The notes below the pieces were generated by a model that worked only from the letters and a program-made list of their open reading frames with translations, made no database searches and was not told the origin of the DNA. A stretch of DNA of 64,000 bases. Source: Stieleria sp. JC731. Lineage in GTDB: Bacteria; Planctomycetota; Planctomycetia; Pirellulales; Pirellulaceae. Positions 26,657 through 35,222 of the stretch are shown piece by piece. The position numbers and the translations under genes are program-made. The stretch lies in contig NZ_JAJKFQ010000002.1 of assembly GCF_020966635.1 (NCBI RefSeq), positions 310,001 to 374,000 on the forward strand, given 5' to 3'. Numbering within the stretch: the stretch's first letter is position 1; every line of letters begins with the position of its first letter.

Positions 26657-27165
26657 CGCAATGGACTCCGCGGACTTGTAAAAACGGTAAATGAGATCGG
26701 CGATTTTATAAAAACTTGGAAAGCATATCCTTTGGAAACATCCGTCGCTTCCATCACCCTGGAGCGACAACCCCACAGAGGGGCATAAGTCACACCTTCG
26801 CTAATGCACGATAGTTTAGCGACGTAAAAACCAGGGAGATCCAGTGACAACTGGGAGGCGAATCGATGAAATGGCTGAGGACGTCACAGAGGTTCTGACC
26901 GGGTATTAATTCGACAACCATGATGCAACCCGACACCGACGCGCATGAAACCTTGCTCGGAAGTCAAACTGATCCGGCTGCGCAAACTGACCAGCCTGCA
27001 CAAGTTTAGCTAGTGGCATTGGGTGCGCGTTGTCGCAGCGAGATATTTGCCCCCATGGGGTTCAATGTCCGATAGAGCATTGAGATTAGGTGAATCGAGA
27101 ACGTCTGGAAAACGCCAGCGTCAGGTTTCCAAACCACTGCAACCCCCTCTCAATGGAGACCACGG
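26657..27165. promoter_or_regulatory. Divergent intergenic region with a CCCCATGGGG palindrome
   Basis: This 509-base gap separates the leftward small gene/sigma cluster from the rightward porin-like gene, so promoters for both should be here. A perfect 10-base palindrome, CCCCATGGGG, lies at 27051-27060, about 105 bases before the porin start. A related sequence occurs in the inverted repeat just after the porin gene (28312-28372). I see no gene in the gap. The GGAG at 27155-27158, 7 bases before the ATG, is the porin's ribosome binding site. Confidence 0.4.
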
Positions 27166-28218
27166 ATGGGTCTTAGGCATTTCTTATTTGGCGCTGCGAT
27201 CGCCTTTACGATCGGCAGTTGTTCTTCCAGCTACGCGCAGGAGATCGAGCTTGGCTCCTACGACAGCCTGCTCGATCGCGTTGAAAAACTGGAGCAAAAA
27301 GCATCAGCCCCTGTGCACTACACCGCACCTCGGGCGTGTGCTTGTGACACGTCCCAAAAGGGAATCTATGGAAAGGGCGAGCTTGTGTTCGTCGCGCCCT
27401 TCCAGACCAATGCGACGGGGATCATCGCACAAAACGATCCCATCATCGAGCATCTAGATTTTGACTGGAAGATGCAGGATTCGTATCGCGTCGAAGTCGG
27501 CTACCTCGGCGGGACCGATGGATTTGGCTGGCGTGCACGATACTGGCAGTTCGACAACAGCACTTCGTTTGACGTCGACGCGAACGTTGGCTTGGTTCAA
27601 GACGAAGGCGCCCTCATGTGGAGCTCGACTAACGACGGCGACACCATCATTGGCTTGGTGGACGTCGACACTGCAACATTGACGCAAAGCATCGAGGCCG
27701 ATGTCTTTGATCTAGAATTGCAACGCCAGCTTGCCAAACCACTGAAAATCAGCGGCGGTGTCCGGTACGCAAAGATCGCTCAGGGATATCTTGCAGAAAC
27801 GGATTCAGGGATCGCGATCGGTGACATCGAATTTGAAGGTGTCGGACCGACCCTGGCAAGCGAATTGGTTATGCCCGTTCGCAATTCGGGCTTTTCAGTC
27901 TTTTGCAATGGGCGTGGATCGCTGCTGTTCGGCAACCAGAACTTTCGTGCCACCGATGATGACGGAGACGAGGTGTTGCTGATCGAAAGCGATAGTCATC
28001 TCGCAAGCTCTATCGAGCTGCAACTTGGAGGTGAATTCCGATGTGCTCAGGGGCTCTATTTCCGAACCGGTCTGGAATCTCAGTTCTGGTCCAACGTCGG
28101 AAGCCCTAACCCGTCAGCCATCTACTTGGATGACTCCGACGAAGCAAACGTGGACGATCCGCAAAACGAGGACTTGGGCTTCATCGGCCTGATGCTGGAA
28201 GCAGGTTTTGTTTACTAA
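27166..28218 (+). CDS. Outer-membrane beta-barrel, Lpg1974-like pore-forming protein
   Basis: This 350-residue protein has a signal peptide (MGLRHFLFGAAIAFTIGSCSSSYA) and a short coiled segment (YDSLLDRVEKLEQK). The rest is beta-rich, with alternating polar and aromatic residues: YRVEVGYLGGTDGFGWRARYWQF, LKISGGVRYAKIAQGY, FSVFCNGRGSLLFG, SIELQLGGEF. It ends in an outer-membrane-like C-terminal strand with terminal Tyr (GLMLEAGFVY). The layout fits the Lpg1974 family of pore-forming outer-membrane proteins that is common in planctomycetes. It would let solutes cross the outer membrane. GGAG 7 bases upstream supports ATG 27166. It is flanked by CCCCATGG-containing palindromic elements on both sides. 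Confidence 0.7.
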   Translation: MGLRHFLFGAAIAFTIGSCSSSYAQEIELGSYDSLLDRVEKLEQKASAPVHYTAPRACACDTSQKGIYGKGELVFVAPFQTNATGIIAQNDPIIEHLDFDWKMQDSYRVEVGYLGGTDGFGWRARYWQFDNSTSFDVDANVGLVQDEGALMWSSTNDGDTIIGLVDVDTATLTQSIEADVFDLELQRQLAKPLKISGGVRYAKIAQGYLAETDSGIAIGDIEFEGVGPTLASELVMPVRNSGFSVFCNGRGSLLFGNQNFRATDDDGDEVLLIESDSHLASSIELQLGGEFRCAQGLYFRTGLESQFWSNVGSPNPSAIYLDDSDEANVDDPQNEDLGFIGLMLEAGFVY

Positions 28219-28529
28219 ACCTGCGAGCTACCAAGGCTTCAGAAGCCAGTCAATCGATAAGATCGGAAGTTTGTAGGCACCGACACCGATCTGGATCGAG
28301 TCGACATTAGTTGCCCCATGGCCAATGGCTGCAGGTTTGTCACACAGACCTTTCGCCGCCCGCCATGGGGCAGCCAAGGGGCATACGGAGAGCCTTAATC
28401 ATAGACCACCAGACGCGGCAGCCTGTTCGGTTGAACATTTGTCTTGACGCGTCTCGGCGGTCTTGATAGTTGGAGCGTGGCAGAATCTTTATTGCCCCCA
28501 GCTCGCCTCTCCATCGACATTCCGCTGCA
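28219..28529. other. Intergenic region with an 11-bp inverted repeat
   Basis: No gene is supported. A perfect inverted repeat, TGCCCCATGGC at 28312-28322 and GCCATGGGGCA at 28362-28372, has a 39-base loop. It lies 94 bases after the porin stop and could be a 3'-end structure, a protein site or a small-RNA region. No T-run follows it. Confidence 0.45.
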
Positions 28530-30767
28530 ATGCCTCAAAAACGTGCCTCGAAAAAGCATGCTCGTGACTATTTGGCCGAGTTCAAGGCGCTGCTTAGCTT
28601 GCCGGTCGACGGCGCTTCTCTAGCGGTATTCCGAATTTGCTTTGGTCTCGTCATGGCGTGGCACATTGGCAAATTCCTGATCTACACCGGTAGCCTACGG
28701 CCTCTGGATCTGTACTACGTCAATCCGCCCTGGCATTTCACTTACCTTGGATTCGAATGGGTTCGCCCCTTGGCCGAACCCTGGCTATCGATCCATTTCG
28801 GTGTCGCCATCATTGCGGCGTTATTGGTCGCGGCGGGGCTCTTCTACCGGACTGCTGCGGCTACGTTGTTCCTTAGCTACGGCTATATCTTTCTGCTCGA
28901 AGCGACCAGTTACAACAATCACTACTACTTGATGTGCTTGTTGGCGTTCCTGCTGATCTTCATGCCAGCGGCGACGCGTTTCTCAATCGATAACTTAGTC
29001 CGCTCTCGTTGGCGAAAACCGCAGGCTAATTCCGAAGCCGCTGCCACCGAATTGCCATCGGGAATGATTCCGTTTTGGCCGGTGTTCTTGCTCCGATTCC
29101 AACTGTTCATCGTTTACTTCTACGGCGGGATCGCAAAGATCAACGCCGATTGGTTAACCGGGGAACCGTTGTTTGCCATTGGCGATCAACTTCGATTGAC
29201 CGCGGATCGCATGGTCGGCTTGCCCGACAGCGTGCAGACCATCCATTTTTGTTTGCTATTAGCCTGGGGTGGGCTGATCTTTGATTTGGCGATCGGATTC
29301 CTGCTGCTTTGGAAACGGACGCGTTGGCTGGCGATCACGCTGACGTTTCTGTTCCACCTGCACAACCACTTCATGTTTCCCATCGGTGTGTTTCCCACGA
29401 TGGCGTTCACGGCAACGCTGATCTTTTTTGCACCCGACTGGCCATTGCGACTTACCAAGCGACTTGCAGGCTTTGTGTGGCAAGCAAAGGACACTTTGGA
29501 GCCCGCTAAGCCGGCTTCCCAAACACTGCCAATGCAGCGTTACGCGTTTACACTGATCTGTCTGTTCCTAACTTGGCAGAGCGTCTGGCCACTAAGGCAC
29601 CATTTCATCTCTGGTGACGCAAACTGGACCGAGGAAGCGCAGGATTTCAGTTGGCGAATGATGCTGCGTTCCAAAGCAGCTGGCTACCTAACCTACCGTG
29701 TTGTGGATCCTCAGTTGCATGTCGTAGACGAGCGAGGGCGATCCCAGGTGGATTGGCAAGCCTGCTCCGATGATGTCCCCAAAGCGGTTTACACATCGAT
29801 CGACAGCCACCTTTTTCGGTGGGATCATCATCCGGGACTGGCTGTCACCTTTGAGCCCTCGCTGGGCACACGTGTGATCTACAATTCACCCAACACGGGT
29901 CAAGCGACGGAAGAATCGCGGAGTACCGAACGAGAGAAGCTGTCAAAACTCTGGCGATCTGCGTTCGGTGGCGAGCCGAAAATTGAGCAGACGATCTCTC
30001 TCGCCGAAGCATTGCAAGCGACTCGTCAACGTGTACGTGAAGCCGACTTTGCGGAGCGTTTTGGCAAATCGTCTGTGGATGCGATGCTCGCATTGGTCAC
30101 CGAGCTTGACCAGATGCTCGTCGCACGTGACCAGATCGAAAGCCCTTCGGAAGTATCGCAAGTTGCCCTGACAAACCGACTGCATCAACTTTACCAATCG
30201 CCGTTGTTCCCCGACCTGCAGCCGATCTTCAGTCGATTGCATCCATTCTTGCTACAAGGTGCCAACTTTACCGGCGAACGGTTTTTGGTGCTGAGCGTCC
30301 CAGGGTCGAAGACTCCGCTGGATCGGTCATCATTGCTGAAGCTATCCGGTGACGCACCGTACGTCGTCTGGATCGACTTCTCGCGTTTGAGACCTGTAGA
30401 TTGGCGAGGTTTGCCAGAGTCCTTCGTGACGTTCGAAGATCGCAAGCTGAACGTGATGTGGAACCATTTCCACGAATTGAACTCTCATCAGTTGGAGCAA
30501 TTCACAGTTCGGCCGAGACTGATTCAACAATACGCGAGGCACATTGCAGACCGATGGGAATCGGCCACGGGCCGCCGTCCAGAAGTGCGAGCGAGCAGCT
30601 ACATCATGTTGAACTATCACTTCCCGCGTCCGCTGGTCGATCCTCAAGTCGATCTGGCAGCGGTCAGCTACGTGCCGTTCAAGCACAACCCATGGATCTT
30701 GCCGCGATCAAGCGAGCGGATCAACGTCAGCAAAATCCAGATGCCCAGTAGCGGCATGCGGCGGTAA
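28530..30767 (+). CDS. HTTM-domain membrane protein (vitamin K gamma-carboxylase-like)
   Basis: This 745-residue membrane protein begins with a basic stretch and then DGASLAVFRICFGLVMAWHIGKFL, the opening of the HTTM (horizontally transferred transmembrane) domain related to vitamin K-dependent gamma-carboxylases. Several hydrophobic helices follow, with the typical PPWHFTYLGFEWVRPL loop, YNNHYYLMCLLAFLLIFMPA and the motif FLLRFQLFIVYFYGGIAKINADWL. The last ~400 residues are soluble and less conserved, with one region (SFVTFEDRKLNVMWNHFHELNSHQLEQ) predicted helical. Bacterial members are not proven carboxylases, so the reaction is unknown. I chose the ATG at 28530 over a TTG 20 codons upstream. 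It converges with the dockerin-protein gene. Confidence 0.8.
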   Translation: MPQKRASKKHARDYLAEFKALLSLPVDGASLAVFRICFGLVMAWHIGKFLIYTGSLRPLDLYYVNPPWHFTYLGFEWVRPLAEPWLSIHFGVAIIAALLVAAGLFYRTAAATLFLSYGYIFLLEATSYNNHYYLMCLLAFLLIFMPAATRFSIDNLVRSRWRKPQANSEAAATELPSGMIPFWPVFLLRFQLFIVYFYGGIAKINADWLTGEPLFAIGDQLRLTADRMVGLPDSVQTIHFCLLLAWGGLIFDLAIGFLLLWKRTRWLAITLTFLFHLHNHFMFPIGVFPTMAFTATLIFFAPDWPLRLTKRLAGFVWQAKDTLEPAKPASQTLPMQRYAFTLICLFLTWQSVWPLRHHFISGDANWTEEAQDFSWRMMLRSKAAGYLTYRVVDPQLHVVDERGRSQVDWQACSDDVPKAVYTSIDSHLFRWDHHPGLAVTFEPSLGTRVIYNSPNTGQATEESRSTEREKLSKLWRSAFGGEPKIEQTISLAEALQATRQRVREADFAERFGKSSVDAMLALVTELDQMLVARDQIESPSEVSQVALTNRLHQLYQSPLFPDLQPIFSRLHPFLLQGANFTGERFLVLSVPGSKTPLDRSSLLKLSGDAPYVVWIDFSRLRPVDWRGLPESFVTFEDRKLNVMWNHFHELNSHQLEQFTVRPRLIQQYARHIADRWESATGRRPEVRASSYIMLNYHFPRPLVDPQVDLAAVSYVPFKHNPWILPRSSERINVSKIQMPSSGMRR

Positions 30768-30834
30768 AACCGACAGTGCGATTCGTGACTTCGATACACG
30801 CATCGTTGAAACCGCTTCGAGGTTTATCCAAGGA

Positions 30835-33800
30835 TTAGAACAAGGCGATCTCTGGGGTTCCCAGTGTCGAATCCAATTGCGAATAAACTTCGTCGTGGGC
30901 CTCGAATATGTCGCTCGCTGCCTGCTCGTTCACTTCCGGCTCGATTGCTTCACCTTCGCCACTGGAACTCGCCAACGATTCTTGGCGTGCGAGGTAGTTG
31001 ATGATGCTGAGAGCGTCTTTGGGCGAAAATATTCCGTTTTTGTCGACGTCGCATTTGTAAATACTCTGTACCGTCGGCGACTCACCTGAATGTTCGTTTG
31101 AAGATTGAGACTGAATTCGTGCCAGCGTATTGATCGTTACCAATGCATCAAGCACGGTGACTTGTCCGTCGACATTGACATCCTGCGGAAGGGCTAGATT
31201 CGTGTTCGGGAAATTCGATTCGCCATCGCTTTCTGCAACCACGTTGACGGAGTCACCGACAAACTGCATCTGATCGGGCCTAACGCTGGCGTGTTGACGT
31301 AGTTGTGACATAGGAAGTGATTGGCGATTCCAAGAGCCCAACGTTCCGGCTCCCAAAATGTAACCGTCAACAAAATCCTGTGCGATGCTCGCATCAAACT
31401 CAGCTGTCAATTCACCCGATGAGTTGGCAACTAGTGGAATGCGATAGAACGTCGCCGAAACTTCACCTCCTGGTGTAGAGGTTTGCACGACCGCTTCGAC
31501 TGTCGAACTGTTTCGACTAACCACTGCGGAGTGGTAGGGAGCGGAAGTAAACGGGGCTATCGCTTCAGGTTTCAGACCGTCGCCTGGGATGGTTCCGCCG
31601 TTCGCTGCGTAGGCGCCAACCGGAACAATGTCGTTGCCTTGGAAACGAATACCCGCGCCGAGTTTGGAAAAGCCAACGAAACCTTCAAGCATTCGATCGG
31701 TCAACGGAGTTGTTTTCTCTGCCGCGATTTCGGCATAGAAGACCTGACCGACCGCAACCTGTTCGATGTCGTTTGATTGCTCATCCACGAATCGCACTTG
31801 CATCTGACCATAGGCAGGCAAGTTATTAGGATCCAGGACTTCAATGGTCACCGAAGCCGTTGCCTGCAAACCGGAGTCGTTAGCGATCGTATATGAAAAC
31901 GTATCCAAACCGGTGAACCCGGGTTCTGGAACATAGTCAATAAAACCGCTCCGCGCATAATCCGGCTGCAATTGATGTTCGATTCGAGTCACGCTTCCGT
32001 GCTGAGGGTCGGTTACGTTGACAATTCGCAGTCCGACACCGCCATCAGGGCCAAGCGAATCGTTGTGTAGCGGGTAAAGACGAAAGCTGGGCTTGGCCCG
32101 GGCATCTTGGGCTAAGCCTTTAACAACAAAGGAATCGCCATGAGCGATCGGTGCGTCGGCCGTCGGTAGCACGTCAACCGAAATTGCTGCGGTGACTTGG
32201 TTCCCGGTCTTGTAGTAAACATGGTCTAGACCAAAATAATCGGTAGCCGGTCGATACAGTAGTCGCCCCTGGCTATCGGTGGTGACGGTCCCACGTGCGG
32301 CGACACCACTGATGACACCTGCACCGACTGGCAGGACAGCAAACCCGCTGTCTTCCATCACCGAAACGTCTGCGTCTTCGACACTCGGTAGCTCGCTCTG
32401 GCGAACCATTCCGGGACGATACTCAATCGCTCCCGCGTCGGCCGCAACGACCCCGTCGCCGTCACCATCGACGCTCGATTCGATCGCTGGCAATACATCA
32501 ATCAGTCGGCTCGATCCAGCTGGCGGACTCGAAGGGATCCCATCATAGATTCCTGATTCGAGCAATTGAAATTGATCCTGCGGGCCATCTGTTGGACCTG
32601 CAGTTGCTAAAAAAATGTCGTTCGAAGGCCCGCTACCGCTTGGCAGGGCAGTGCTGAATTGAAGGTCAAAGTTGGCGCCAATTCGATTTCCACCGAGCAA
32701 CTGATAGGCACCGCGGATCGCACCGTTGACAAGCTCAGGTCGGTTCTCGCGAGTCAGGCCACCATTCACGTTCGCAAGCCGACTTGCCCAACGCTGATTG
32801 CCTTCCACCACGACGCCCGTCATTTGGATTAACGAGTTGTCTTTATTGTTGACCAGCAGCCCCGCCGACCGCATCGAATTACTTGCCTTCCCACGAACGT
32901 CTCGATTGAAGTGATTGTTAACGATGGAGACATTCTCAAGTCGTGTCAGGCCCGAGTAAGCCATCATAGCTCCCGCTGCAGAGTTTTCGAACAAAATGTC
33001 GTTCTCGAAAATCGAAGTCGCGAAGATGTCAAGCGTGCCCAAGGTATTGATCACAGTCCCAAACGATCCAGTGTTGTGATAGAACGCGGATCGAGTGATG
33101 GTTGCTTGGCCAAGAACATTGTTGAACACCGATTGAACCCGCGTGTCGTTTTCAAACGCGTTGATTCCATTTCCGTCAAAACGAGCATCCACACCAAAGT
33201 TCATGATGACAGGACCCGAATCGCTGGTGTTTGCGACGACGTCCATCTGATCAGAAGAGAAAACGCCAGCATTGAAGACGGCTGCGCCCGATGGATTCCC
33301 TATCGTATCAACGTACGGGTACATGATGTCGTTTGCGGGAGTGTCAATATCCCCCTGAATCCCCAAGTCCCAAAGACTCGCGACGCTGCCCGCATTTGAT
33401 GCGTCCACTCGGTTTGAATGAAATTCGACGTCCCTCGCATCAACGACGGCACCCGCGTGATTCCAGACCGCGCCACCCCAAGCCGCTTCGTTGTATCGAA
33501 AACTTACATTGTCTAATTCCAAAAGGCCGGCGTTGAAGATTGAACCGCCCAGTAGTCCACTGCCCCCAGAGAATTCGACATCGGAAACTGATAGCTTGCC
33601 CGCCGTTCGTATTTGCGCGCCTTCTTCTGCGGTTCCACGAACGAGTGTGACACCGGTCAATTGAACCTCGGCATCGAAATCGATATCAAATAGACGCGAA
33701 TCCTCTGCGGCAACAATGATTGTCGAACCACTACCGTCGCCAGTGATTTGCAACTTCGTCAGGTTTTCCCCGATGACCAATTCGTCTTCGGACAATCGGT

Positions 33801-33987
33801 AAATTCCGCTGGTCAATTCGATGGTGTCATCTTCACCATTGGACTGCGACGCGATGACTGCGGCGCGCAGACTTCCCGATTCACCGTCGGACACATCTGG
33901 TGATGGAGAATACACCGCCAATAGTCGGCGTTGTTCTAAACGATCAATCTGAAGACGACGGAGTCGGGACCGGTTACGATGCTTCAT
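30835..33987 (-). CDS. Large exported beta-helix protein with LEQRRLLA N-terminus and C-terminal dockerin
   Basis: This 1050-residue protein opens with basic residues and DRLEQRRLLAVYSP, the planctomycete extracellular signature. Residues about 35-480 are a right-handed parallel beta-helix of the polymorphic outer-membrane/choice-of-anchor type, with repeated phrases such as GAQIRTAGKLSVSDVEF and SIFNAGLLELDNVSF. Two cadherin/tandem-95-like blocks follow (YRPATDYFGLDHVYYKTG and YVPEPGFTGLDTFSYTI), then a cohesin-like beta region, then a dockerin type I pair near the C-terminus (DVNVDGQVTVLDALVTIN and DVDKNGIFSPKDALSIIN), which bind calcium. It is probably an adhesin or surface scaffold. It is 47 bases (5 from an alternative start at 34029) downstream of the 34035 gene, and so belongs to the sigma/kinase cluster upstream. 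Confidence 0.8.
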   Translation of the reverse strand: MKHRNRSRLRRLQIDRLEQRRLLAVYSPSPDVSDGESGSLRAAVIASQSNGEDDTIELTSGIYRLSEDELVIGENLTKLQITGDGSGSTIIVAAEDSRLFDIDFDAEVQLTGVTLVRGTAEEGAQIRTAGKLSVSDVEFSGGSGLLGGSIFNAGLLELDNVSFRYNEAAWGGAVWNHAGAVVDARDVEFHSNRVDASNAGSVASLWDLGIQGDIDTPANDIMYPYVDTIGNPSGAAVFNAGVFSSDQMDVVANTSDSGPVIMNFGVDARFDGNGINAFENDTRVQSVFNNVLGQATITRSAFYHNTGSFGTVINTLGTLDIFATSIFENDILFENSAAGAMMAYSGLTRLENVSIVNNHFNRDVRGKASNSMRSAGLLVNNKDNSLIQMTGVVVEGNQRWASRLANVNGGLTRENRPELVNGAIRGAYQLLGGNRIGANFDLQFSTALPSGSGPSNDIFLATAGPTDGPQDQFQLLESGIYDGIPSSPPAGSSRLIDVLPAIESSVDGDGDGVVAADAGAIEYRPGMVRQSELPSVEDADVSVMEDSGFAVLPVGAGVISGVAARGTVTTDSQGRLLYRPATDYFGLDHVYYKTGNQVTAAISVDVLPTADAPIAHGDSFVVKGLAQDARAKPSFRLYPLHNDSLGPDGGVGLRIVNVTDPQHGSVTRIEHQLQPDYARSGFIDYVPEPGFTGLDTFSYTIANDSGLQATASVTIEVLDPNNLPAYGQMQVRFVDEQSNDIEQVAVGQVFYAEIAAEKTTPLTDRMLEGFVGFSKLGAGIRFQGNDIVPVGAYAANGGTIPGDGLKPEAIAPFTSAPYHSAVVSRNSSTVEAVVQTSTPGGEVSATFYRIPLVANSSGELTAEFDASIAQDFVDGYILGAGTLGSWNRQSLPMSQLRQHASVRPDQMQFVGDSVNVVAESDGESNFPNTNLALPQDVNVDGQVTVLDALVTINTLARIQSQSSNEHSGESPTVQSIYKCDVDKNGIFSPKDALSIINYLARQESLASSSGEGEAIEPEVNEQAASDIFEAHDEVYSQLDSTLGTPEIALF

Positions 33988-34034
33988 TTCTTTTGCAAGA
34001 GAACTTGTGGTTAGATTTACAACCAGCACTTTGG

Positions 34035-35222
34035 CTACTGTAAAGGTACGGACTGTGGACCAACCGTTTCACACTTTTCCTGTCGTTGATGACGTTGGTA
34101 GAAATATCCGCCGACGATCAACAAAGCAAAGAAAGAAACTGAATTAGTTGATCGCCTCAGCAACCATGGTGAGTCACCATCGGAGTCCCTTATTTGGTTC
34201 TGCGACAGAGGCAAGAACGCGACGGTTCCGTCGGAGTTGGCCTCAACAAACTCTGCACCAAGCACCAATTGGATTAGTTCAAAAGGAGAGGATGCAACCG
34301 GTATCGTCCGTATCTGATTCGAAGCAATCGGGGACCTCTGATCAAAGTCCATCGACAACCATGCCATTGCAGATCGGTAGTCCAAGGCTTCGTCAATCTG
34401 ATAAGAAGTTTGGCGTAATGAAGAATTAATGCTCGCATATTGTTCCGCATTCGGGTGCGGACGCCCATCGGCTAGCGAAGGGATGGCATCCGAGTCCGGC
34501 GTACCATTCCGCTTGACCGATTCGTCGGGGCGTTGGCTGGATACGGAGTCGCTCTTCGAGTTCACTTGCTCGCCGGAATCAACTTCACCGCCTTCGATCG
34601 AATTTCGATTCGGTCGGAATCGCGTGTCGCTTTGAATCTCGTCTAACAACGATGTTAGGAACGTGCTTGCGACCTGAAATGGAACGTTGATTTGACCAGA
34701 CACATTCGGCTCAGAACTTGGCGTCGGATCTAAAGTTTCAGGTGGCGCGGCAGTTTCGCTGACTGTCGGTTCGATCGGTGATTCAAGCAGTCCAGAGGTT
34801 GATAATTGACTCGATAGCGGAGGACCAAAGGGCAGCGTATCACTGACGACAACGTACCCGGTTTCAGCAATTGCGATTGCCTGCTCGGTTGCGATGACTT
34901 CTTCAGGATCGGTAAAAGCCCAATCGGAAACGCTTTCCCAATAGTTGCTTTGCAACGTTTGTCGAATCGGGTCATTCTCCAGCAATCGTGGTGCGATCAG
35001 TTGATCGATTGCTTGAATGCTTTGGATCGCGTTCATCCCGGCTCGCGACAGCGAAACGGTTTCACCGCTCTGATCGACAACCTGGACTTGGTCTTCCCAG
35101 CCCGGCACCTCTGACACATCAAGGCGAATTGTCGGAAGACGGGACATCAGGGAAGCTAGTAGCCTTCGATGTTCGAGTGGCTGCGCGGCCAATCGTCGAA
35201 AGCGAGTTTTCGTCCGTATCAT
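34035..35222 (-). CDS. LEHRRLLA-motif protein with a C-terminal transmembrane anchor
   Basis: This 395-residue protein has an N-terminal basic region and the motif QPLEHRRLLASL (about residues 15-26), the same exported-protein signature as the two large proteins in this window. The middle is low in motifs, with many Ser/Pro/Thr residues and several acidic stretches. A single hydrophobic helix near residues 361-376 (SVSFFALLIVGGYFY) is followed by a basic tail (QRHQRQEK), as in a membrane-anchored surface protein. Its first 104 bases overlap the 3' end of the kinase gene in another frame, and the LEHRRLLA motif lies inside this overlap, which supports the early start. I recognise no enzymatic domain. 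It might anchor or present the neighbouring beta-helix protein, or report its export to the kinase (inference). Confidence 0.7.
   Translation of the reverse strand: MIRTKTRFRRLAAQPLEHRRLLASLMSRLPTIRLDVSEVPGWEDQVQVVDQSGETVSLSRAGMNAIQSIQAIDQLIAPRLLENDPIRQTLQSNYWESVSDWAFTDPEEVIATEQAIAIAETGYVVVSDTLPFGPPLSSQLSTSGLLESPIEPTVSETAAPPETLDPTPSSEPNVSGQINVPFQVASTFLTSLLDEIQSDTRFRPNRNSIEGGEVDSGEQVNSKSDSVSSQRPDESVKRNGTPDSDAIPSLADGRPHPNAEQYASINSSLRQTSYQIDEALDYRSAMAWLSMDFDQRSPIASNQIRTIPVASSPFELIQLVLGAEFVEANSDGTVAFLPLSQNQIRDSDGDSPWLLRRSTNSVSFFALLIVGGYFYQRHQRQEKCETVGPQSVPLQ

Noticed and set aside
32911-33399. 162-codon frame opposite the beta-helix protein
   Set aside because: Entirely antisense to a well-supported gene; composition mirrors that gene's codon bias.
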